Positions 17,901 to 21,571 of a stretch of DNA of 21,571 bases are shown piece by piece. The notes beneath the pieces are model-generated. The model did not search any database. It was not told the DNA's origin and saw only the letters and a list, made by a program, of their open reading frames with translations. How positions within the stretch are numbered: the stretch's first letter is position 1; the number at the start of each line of letters is the position of its first letter. Position numbers and translations under genes: made by a program. This stretch comes from Pelargonium cotyledonis (lineage: Eukaryota; Streptophyta; Magnoliopsida; Geraniales; Geraniaceae), in the NCBI GenBank assembly GCA_036897625.1, contig JAYMTA010001139.1:1-21571 (forward strand), given 5' to 3'.

Positions 17901-20168
17901 AATTATAGTTGAGATACTATTATCCTTACGATTCTTCATCTATCAGTATGGTCTGGTATATCATTTGGAAATTACAAAGAACAAGAGCTTTCTGGTATAT
18001 CGTACTAGCAACTAGTCTGTGTATTATTTGCGTCTCTTTTGTTCAATGGCAATGACAAACATATTCACTATCATTTTCATTTTTTTCGTAGGTTTATGGC
18101 GTATCATGGCTGGTGATTTTTCTAGTATTGTTTGTTATGAAGGTGAGTTTCTTGTTTCTAGAAAGCATTTTAATTCATCTAGTAACTGTAACATGTGGGA
18201 TCTTTTTCTTGCAAGTAATCTAGGATGAGGGTATTCTTGAAGCATTTTAAATCCTGTTTAGTTTCCTCTGGTTGCTATTTTCCAGTTGTCTGGCTGTGTT
18301 AGTTCTGAATTTGATATGCTTGTTTACAATTAATTCAACTGAATTTGTTAAATAATTGATATATAAAAACTGTTTAAAAATTTAAATGATAAGTGGTCTT
18401 ATATGGTGAATGTGGGAAGAGGTGGGCTTGTAGTTTCCATCTTTTTCAGAAAACTGGAAACTTGTTTAGTTGCACACTTTTCCATTTCGAAAATTGGAGT
18501 TTTCCCGCTTTTCCCAAATGGATTGAAAACAATTATTTTTAGTTTTACAAATACAAAACTTGTTTTTCTACAATTCTTTTACTTCTTCAGATCTTGTAGA
18601 TAATCTATTATGCATAAATGTTTTTATTTTTTATTTACCAATTTAAAATTATTGTTGTCGTTTTAATTTTACAGGTTATAGTTTATGCTAATGTTATTCT
18701 TTGAATAGAAAATTACAAGTAATTTTAAAATTTTAAATTGTGAAACAAATATGCAAGTATTTATGTCTTTAAAAATGAAAACAATTAAAAGAATGGAAAA
18801 ATATAGAATTTGTCTCTAACTAAGCATGGTTTTTTAAAATATTCCAAGTTTTCTATAGAAAACTGAAAAATGAAAATGAAACTATATTCCATAACTTAAT
18901 GGGCTTAGTTTTTGAAAATGAATCTATGTTCCATGTTTTCCACGTGAAATTGCTCTTATATATGGGAAATACTTACAAAAGGTTAAAGCAACTACTGATA
19001 ACTTGTTTACTGTTCCCTTCTCAGCTGAAGTGATGGAGTGATTAATGCATCAATAATGAATGAGTTTTAACTGTATCACTAATACTCTGATAGTAAATGG
19101 AATGAAAATGTGTTACTTGGAAGGTGTTATCTCCTTTGTGTTGTCTTCTTTTACAATTATAGTCATTGACATTTGACACATCTAGACATGCTAGTGAATT
19201 TCATATGTTTGTAACAGTTTGATTTTTCCTTGTTTTATTTGTTAAGATAATAAAATCTACTTGTGATTTTCTTTTCAGACTGTATCTGTCGGAAGGCGGA
19301 AGTTCAGTGCTAATTTCCAACTCATGTTTCGGCTAATCAAGGGAATGATATTCCTTACTTTTGTTGCTATCCTGGTTACATTGATAGTTCTCCTCGGTAT
19401 GACAGTGCAGGACATTATTGTGTGTATTCTGGCTTTCATGCCAACTGGTTGGGGTATGCTTTTGGTAAGTGTTTCTATTTCTTCCTCCTAGACGTAATTA
19501 CATTTATATTTTTTTTGTTTTTATTCTCTCCAACTCAAAAAAATATCACGTCATTGCCTCATTGTAAAATTTTGAAATCATTAGTATCCAGTTTTTCTTT
19601 TTCCAGTGAATCTAAAAAAAAACAACAATATAAAAAGAAAAACTTTTCTTGTAGACTGGGTGGTTAGTTATTGCTAGTTCATTTTTACCGCAGTAGCAAC
19701 AGGAATTTGTTGTAGTTCCTCTTGTTTATAACTGATCATTGTTCTCAGTTTTCATCTCTCACCATTTGTACCAACCAATGATGGCTATTTAGAGCTTGAG
19801 TTATATTATGTTTGGTGTTAAGTGTATTGTTCAGATTCCAGTTATAAATTCAAGAATGTCATTATTCTGAATTAATATACCAAATTCCTTGAATATGCGT
19901 TCTTTTCCGCCTTTTGCAGATTGCACAAGCTTGTAAGCCGATTGTTCATAAAGCAGGATTTTGGGGATCGGTTCGGACACTTGCTTGTGGTTACGAGATT
20001 GTAATGGGTTTGCTATTGTTCACCCCAGTTGCTTTCTTGGCATGGTTTCCCTTTGTTTCGGAGTTCCAGACAAGAATGCTTTTCAACCAAGCCTTCAGCA
20101 GAGGTCTGCAAATTTCTCGTATTCTTGGTGGACAACGCAAGGATCAATCATCTCGTAGTAGAGAGTGA
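426..20168 (+). CDS. CALS3: Callose synthase (1,3-beta-glucan synthase, GT48), CalS3/GSL12-like; 42 coding exons
   Basis: The protein is a multi-pass plasma-membrane enzyme that polymerises UDP-glucose into callose, the 1,3-beta-glucan laid down at plasmodesmata, cell plates and sieve plates. Splicing 42 exons gives 1953 residues ending in KDQSSRSRE-stop. All introns are GT-AG and the frame never breaks, so the gene looks intact. Domain order is an N-terminal Vta1-like region (about 30-280), an FKS1-type domain (about 310-440), a first membrane block (about 485-755), a long cytosolic loop with the GT48 core (about 1040-1500 and beyond), and a C-terminal membrane block (about 1510-1935). The start at 426 opens [10 protein letters not shown] and then matches the family N-terminus ([28 protein letters not shown]). 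Segments such as [15 protein letters not shown] favour the CalS3 type over CalS1, from memory. R83 and P188 correspond to residues I recall as altered in the dominant Arabidopsis cals3-d alleles, and both are wild type here. The paralogue assignment is less certain than the family. Confidence 0.95.
1249..1298. repeat. Imperfect 22-bp inverted repeat in intron 1
   Basis: The left arm 1249-1270 and right arm 1277-1298 pair at 20 of 22 positions around a 6-nt A-rich loop. It could fold as a hairpin in the transcript. I see no clear target-site duplication, so I do not call it a transposon. Confidence 0.7.
1299..1574 (+). repeat. Direct repeat pair of about 44 bp in intron 1
   Basis: Copies at 1299-1342 and 1531-1574 match at about 39 of 44 positions and share the 3' half ATGTAGTTGGCATCTT exactly. 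They lie 232 bp apart. This is most likely an old local duplication. Confidence 0.8.
1810..3229 (+). other. Intron 2 (1420 bp)
   Basis: The donor is GTATGC at 1810 and the acceptor is ACATTGCAG ending at 3229, with phase kept between Arg and Glu codons. Its 3' half holds a tandem duplication (2720-3096). The 5' half shows no gene or recognised element. Confidence 0.85.
2720..3096 (+). repeat. Tandem duplication, two diverged copies of about 188 bp
   Basis: Copy 1 spans 2720-2905 and copy 2 spans 2907-3096. Both run from ATTATTG(G/A)AGAACGC to TAGATACTC. Both contain CCAATGGATGTGCTATG and TAGGCACAAGTGTCTTGTG. They differ by scattered substitutions and short indels, so the event is not recent. 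There are no terminal inverted repeats, which points to unequal exchange or replication slippage rather than a transposon. Confidence 0.9.
4222..5359 (+). other. Intron 7 (1138 bp)
   Basis: The donor is GTTTGT at 4222 and the acceptor is TTTAG ending at 5359. It is AT-rich. The only clear structure is an (AT)10 run at 5114-5134. I find no gene or transposon ends in it. Confidence 0.85.
5114..5134. repeat. (AT)10 microsatellite in intron 7
   Basis: This is an uninterrupted AT dinucleotide run within AT-rich intron sequence. It is likely to vary in length between individuals. Confidence 0.95.
6284..6332. repeat. (TG)n/(CG)n alternating purine-pyrimidine tract in intron 10
   Basis: Positions 6284-6306 and 6308-6332 alternate pyrimidine and purine at every base, with one break between them. 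The first part is a TG run ending GCACGCAT. The second is rich in GCGCGTGCG. This is the classic pattern that can adopt Z-form DNA. It takes up about a third of a 154-bp intron. Confidence 0.9.
6428..6541 (+). repeat. 28-bp perfect direct repeat: exon 11 3' end copied into intron 11
   Basis: The 28 bases at 6428-6455 (the last 26 coding bases of exon 11 plus the donor GT) recur without mismatch at 6514-6541. The first donor reads CTG|GTAGTA and the copy reads CTG|GTTGTA. The repeat period is 86 bp. Use of the second donor would add 86 nt and shift the frame, so the first is assigned to the functional transcript. Confidence 0.93.
6687..7207 (+). other. Intron 12 (521 bp)
   Basis: The donor is GTAAGC at 6687 and the acceptor is ATTCAG ending at 7207. 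It contains a short direct repeat (ATATCTTGTAAGATT at 6861 and 6956). There is no gene or recognised mobile element. Confidence 0.85.
7549..8549 (+). other. Intron 14 (1001 bp), carrying a MITE
   Basis: The donor is GTACGC at 7549 and the acceptor is TCTGCAG ending at 8549, splitting an Ala codon G|CT. Almost half of it is the Tourist-like element at 7868-8312. The rest is unremarkable AT-rich intron. Confidence 0.88.
7868..8312. mobile_element. Tourist-like MITE (PIF/Harbinger type), 445 bp
   Basis: The element starts GAGGGTGTTTGGATTA (7868-7883) and ends with the exact reverse complement (8297-8312), a perfect 16-bp terminal inverted repeat. TTA flanks both sides (7865-7867 and 8313-8315), the 3-bp target duplication typical of PIF/Harbinger. 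The GTTTGG-type terminus also fits Tourist elements. It has no coding capacity. The palindrome GCTCATGAGC occurs several times near the right end (about 8150-8280), with a related copy near the left end, as subterminal repeats. Clean ends suggest it is moderately young. Confidence 0.9.
8901..8933. repeat. (TC)16 microsatellite just inside intron 15
   Basis: This is a pure TC run that begins 11 bases after the exon 15 boundary at 8890. A pyrimidine run this close to a weak donor (GTTTGT) is unusual in placement and may be length-polymorphic. Confidence 0.95.
10220..10242. repeat. C23 homopolymer in intron 20
   Basis: There are twenty-three consecutive C residues preceded by CCACCCCTACG. Such runs are slippage-prone and hard to sequence, so the exact count should be treated as uncertain. 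Confidence 0.9.
10628..10693 (+). repeat. 33-bp tandem repeat, two copies, one mismatch
   Basis: Copies at 10628-10660 and 10661-10693 both begin ATCAGTTGCTTACGG and end ATGCCTC. They differ at a single base, so the duplication is recent. It lies about 100 bp before the exon 21 acceptor. Confidence 0.93.
10790..12257 (+). other. Exons 21-27: first part of the cytosolic loop (residues 760-1037)
   Basis: Exons are 10790-10924, 11027-11121, 11222-11306, 11401-11561, 11716-11839, 11939-12039 and 12125-12257. Conserved runs include [77 protein letters not shown] and [19 protein letters not shown]. The stretch [17 protein letters not shown] is basic and variable. The segment FNACLIP differs from the FNDRLIP I remember in Arabidopsis CalS3. 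It faces the cytosol in the family model and leads into the catalytic core. Confidence 0.92.
12495..12993 (+). other. Intron 28 (499 bp)
   Basis: The donor is GTAAGC at 12495 and the acceptor is TGGTAG ending at 12993, splitting a Ser codon TC|T. I see no repeat, gene or mobile element in it. Confidence 0.85.
14981..15115 (+). mobile_element. Fossil fragment with LTR-type primer-site-like or tRNA-like sequence (TRIM or SINE related)
   Basis: TGGTGTCAGAAC at 15052-15063 resembles the initiator-Met tRNA primer site that follows the 5' LTR in many plant LTR elements and TRIMs. A tRNA B-box-like GAGTTTGAGTCCC follows at 15082-15094. The upstream sequence resembles LTR-end sequence seen in plant repeats. 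No coding parts or matching second terminal repeat are visible, so it is a broken, old remnant. A tRNA-derived SINE is the alternative. Confidence 0.35.
15122..15155. repeat. Perfect 14-bp inverted repeat with 6-nt loop
   Basis: AAACTTCAGCACAA (15122-15135) is followed after six bases by its exact reverse complement (15142-15155). It would form a stable hairpin in the pre-mRNA. It lies between the fossil segment and the GTAC-rich stretch, so it may be part of a small foldback element. Confidence 0.9.
15241..15497. mobile_element. Stowaway-like MITE 1 (Tc1/mariner type), 257 bp
   Basis: The left end CTACTTCCGTTTCAAAT and the reverse complement of the right end, CTACCTCCATTTCATAAG, match with few differences. 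Both run on into TATGTCTTTCTAG/AATGTCTTTCTAG, giving imperfect terminal repeats of about 30 bp. TA dinucleotides flank both ends (15239-15240 and 15498-15499), the Stowaway target duplication. It is non-coding. Confidence 0.88.
16069..16318. mobile_element. Stowaway-like MITE 2 (Tc1/mariner type), about 250 bp
   Basis: The left end carries CCCTCCATCCCAAAACAATC and then GTCCACTT. The reverse complement of the right end reads CTCCGCCCCAAAAATAATTG and then TCTACTTTCC. These match the classic Stowaway terminus (CTCCCTCCGTCCC...) and each other, with some drift. TA flanks the element at 16067-16068 and 16319-16320. The ends are more diverged than MITE 1's, so it is probably older. The exact left boundary could be off by one or two bases. 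Confidence 0.82.
16347..16490. repeat. GTAC-rich segment in intron 36
   Basis: About nine GTAC tetramers fall within 145 bp here, mostly as AAGTACC or GGTACG. A smaller cluster of five sits at 15158-15222, on the other side of both MITEs. The family is not recognised. The two clusters may be parts of one older insertion later hit by Stowaway elements. Confidence 0.5.
18143..19278 (+). other. Intron 40 (1136 bp)
   Basis: The donor is GTGAGT at 18143 and the acceptor is TTTTCAG ending at 19278. It is strongly AT-rich. The stretch 18443-18870 has GAAAAC/GTTTTC-type sequences at both ends and may be a decayed foldback element. An exact 18-bp palindrome lies at 18847-18864. No gene is seen. Confidence 0.85.
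18847..18864. repeat. Perfect 18-bp palindrome in intron 40
   Basis: AGTTTTCTATAGAAAACT equals its own reverse complement. Related AGAAAACTGGAAAC lies at 18449-18462, which hints at the ends of a degraded inverted-repeat element, but I found no target duplication. Confidence 0.75.
19465..19919 (+). other. Intron 41 (455 bp)
   Basis: The donor is GTAAGT at 19465 and the acceptor is TTTTGCAG ending at 19919. I see no repeat or element beyond A-rich and T-rich runs. Confidence 0.87.
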
Positions 20169-20227
20169 TCCATGGATCCCGACACCTATACCTATTTGTT
20201 GTAAAACGATGCTGTAATTACTAATTA

Positions 20228-20245
20228 GGGATGGGATGGGATGGG
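20228..20245 (+). promoter_or_regulatory. Canonical G-quadruplex motif in the 3' UTR
   Basis: The sense strand reads GGGATGGGATGGGATGGG, four G3 runs with 2-nt loops, which satisfies the standard quadruplex pattern. It lies 60 nt past the stop codon. A second, shorter GGATGGGATGGG is at 20270-20281. Confidence 0.8.
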
Positions 20246-20440
20246 CGATATGTTGTAATTACTAGTTATGGATGGGATGGGTGATTTGAGGGAACTGAGA
20301 GGAGCAAGGAAACAAACAAGGCTGAGGATGAGGATGAGGATGGAGGGAAAGACTATTTCCATTCAAACAATTGGCCAACTCATAACACAATCATTTCTTC
20401 TACTAATGCAGAATTTATTTAGATACATTTGAGAATTTGG

Positions 20441-20460
20441 ATTTGATTTGATTTGATTTG
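20441..20460. repeat. (ATTTG)4 short tandem repeat
   Basis: There are four exact ATTTG units, with a near-unit on the left. It is a simple repeat near the probable transcript end. Confidence 0.9.
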
Positions 20461-20520
20461 ACCTTAATACTGCCTTTCCCAGTCTTATTATGTGACTGAA
20501 CCCTGTAAAGATTAAAGCTC

Positions 20521-21148
20521 ACAAATTAACATCTACATATTTACTTATGGGAAGTTGTAGTAAGGGGCATCAGAAAGTACCTGTGGAGGCTCATGTTATC
20601 TTGCATTGTTAGCTACTCCAGCTTGGTGAACTTGAATGAAGCTAAAATAATCTCCTCTTCGAGCAACTTTTGCCTCCTTTAGAGTTGACAAATATGATAA
20701 TGGGGCAACATTTGTGTTTGTTAACAAACAAACTCTCTCCTCTTTCAAGCATGCCACATCAGCAATAGGAACTTTTTACTAGACCAAACTATCTCCACTC
20801 TTCCCTTGCCCATCTTTCATCATCAGTGAACAAGCTAAACAGCCAAATACAGTTTTACCATCATTAATGAATGTGTCCTACTTCCTAAAATTAGTTGTTC
20901 CATTTGGATGTGCTACAAATTTCTTTCCTTATTCTACTTTTGTTACCTATACTACGTATATTTATAATGTGTGCTTGTCTTTGTGATATACTAAAGTCTA
21001 GAATTTGAATTGGTGAGCCTTCTTTTTTCTTATGTAGGCAAGTAACATATACAAGGTTAAGATTCAGTCTCAATAACTGATCCTATGTCTCTCATTGTTT
21101 GCGTTTCTAATTATATTTATTTTTTTCTTAGAATTAATTATCCCAGCG
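20521..21148. other. Intergenic stretch with no recognised gene
   Basis: The sequence is AT-rich, with stop codons in all frames at short intervals. I find no tRNA, conserved ORF or transposon ends. Confidence 0.7.
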
Positions 21149-21242
21149 GTCTTTCTACTATTAGAAATGGACCGAATTAATTCCTCTACTTTCAAATGAA
21201 CCGAAATAGTCCCTCTACTATCAAAAAGTGAACTTCGTTAGT
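21149..21242. repeat. Three diverged tandem units of about 30 bp
   Basis: The units share CTCTACT-A-TCAAA and GAACCGAAATAGT-type sequence (about 21149-21181, 21182-21210 and 21211-21242). Stretches of this "little tract of CTCTACTATCAAA" kind are common near repeats in plant genomes. The parent family is not identified here. Confidence 0.6.
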
Positions 21243-21436
21243 CATTTCGTTAAATTTCGTCCAAATGACTGTTAATTTTGATGATGTGTAATAAATTTTG
21301 AATAAAAACAATTGAAAAACAATATCATTTGACACATGTTATGTATTGATTTGATAACATTTTTTTACCATAAAAAATCATTATTTATTTATTATTTTGT
21401 TTTATTTCTTTTCTTCATTTTTCCTTCCTCTTCGAC

Positions 21437-21571
21437 AAACAAAGAAGCGCCGGTGATGGAGATGGCGCGAAGGAGATCCAGTGGAGTTAGGCGGCGTGCT
21501 CGATCAACTTACGACGGAGGCGGACCGCAGCGAAGGCCTCGGCTGGATCTGGGTTCGGTAGCACGATCGCG
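21437..21571. other. GC-rich edge segment, possibly the start of another transcription unit or repeat
   Basis: Base composition jumps from very AT-rich to GC-rich here. A + strand frame is open from ATG at 21456 to the window end (MEMARRRSSGVRRRARSTYD...), but the sequence is Arg-rich and matches no family I know. The opposite strand also has open stretches. It could be a captured gene piece within a repeat or a 5' exon. The window ends too soon to decide. Confidence 0.3.

Larger units (their letters stand above)
17200..20168 (+). other. Exons 39-42: C-terminal membrane block (residues 1528-1953)
   Basis: Exons are 17200-17994, 18092-18142, 19279-19464 and 19920-20168. Exon 39 is by far the largest, at 795 nt. 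It carries [59 protein letters not shown] and [20 protein letters not shown]. Exon 40 is only 17 codons ([17 protein letters not shown]). The end, [19 protein letters not shown] and then [20 protein letters not shown], is a strong family hallmark. The reading frame closes with TGA at 20166-20168. Several hydrophobic segments give a typical multi-pass C-terminus. If intron 39 were kept, the product would stop within a few codons. Confidence 0.94.
20169..20520 (+). other. 3' UTR (extent uncertain)
   Basis: It follows the TGA at 20168. It contains a diverged repeat pair (20213-20251 and 20254-20287) sharing TGTAATTACTA...GATGGGATGGG, a four-run G tract, a GAGGAT triplet of copies (about 20323-20341) and an ATTTG pentamer run (20441-20460). 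ATTAAA at 20511 is the nearest polyadenylation-like signal I can find. Plant signals are loose, so the cleavage site is a guess. Confidence 0.5.

Noticed and set aside
17362-17939. Minus-strand open frames over exon 39
   Set aside because: They are shadows of a long conserved exon. The + strand frame is unmistakably callose synthase.
1-21571. CRISPR array, bacterial operon, viral or defence system
   Set aside because: There are no regularly spaced repeats with unique spacers and no prokaryotic gene layout. The gene is a plant nuclear gene with 41 GT-AG introns.
21456-21571. Definite second gene starting at ATG 21456
   Set aside because: Only 38 codons are visible, Arg-rich and unmatched to any family, with the opposite strand also partly open. 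I kept it only as an uncertain edge segment.

Overview
The window holds one large, complete, intron-rich plant nuclear gene on the + strand, with short flanks. The spliced product is a callose (1,3-beta-glucan) synthase of the GT48/GSL family. It most resembles the Arabidopsis CalS3 (GSL12) type. I assembled 42 coding exons between 426 and 20168. Every intron is GT-AG and the phase is kept across all 41 junctions. The exon lengths add up to 5862 nt, which is 1953 residues plus a stop; CalS3 is about 1955 residues as I remember it. The source is a flowering plant, probably a eudicot, judging from the AT-rich introns, Stowaway- and Tourist-like MITEs and the family match. I cannot name the species.

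Layout. Positions 1-425 are promoter and 5' leader: a CCCTGY repeat, a pyrimidine patch, and a 15-codon leucine-rich upstream ORF. Exons 1-7 (426-4221) encode the N-terminal cytosolic Vta1-like regulatory region. Exons 8-12 (5360-6686) encode the FKS1-type domain. Exons 13-20 (7208-9936) encode the first membrane block. Exons 21-27 (10790-12257) encode the first part of the cytosolic loop. Exons 28-38 (12343-17111) encode the GT48 glucan synthase core. Exons 39-42 (17200-20168) encode the C-terminal membrane block. The 3' UTR follows with a tidy four-run G tract. The last kilobase is intergenic, with a plant-type repeat and a GC-rich edge.

The non-gene content is in the long introns. Intron 14 holds a Tourist-like MITE with 16-bp perfect terminal repeats and a TTA target duplication. 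Intron 36 holds two Stowaway-like MITEs, a tRNA-like/primer-site-like fossil segment, a perfect 14-bp hairpin and GTAC-rich flanks. Intron 2 holds a ~188-bp tandem duplication. Intron 11 holds a perfect 28-bp copy of the 3' end of exon 11, including its GT. Intron 10 has a long alternating purine-pyrimidine tract. Introns 15 and 20 have a (TC)16 and a C23 run, and intron 20 also has a 33-bp tandem repeat.

I looked for an undescribed system and did not find one. This is a well-known host gene family with ordinary plant intron content. The observations most worth checking are the duplicated splice donor in intron 11, the leader uORF, and the G-quadruplex candidates at both ends of the gene. Exon boundaries come from reading frames, splice consensus and remembered family sequence, not from transcript data.
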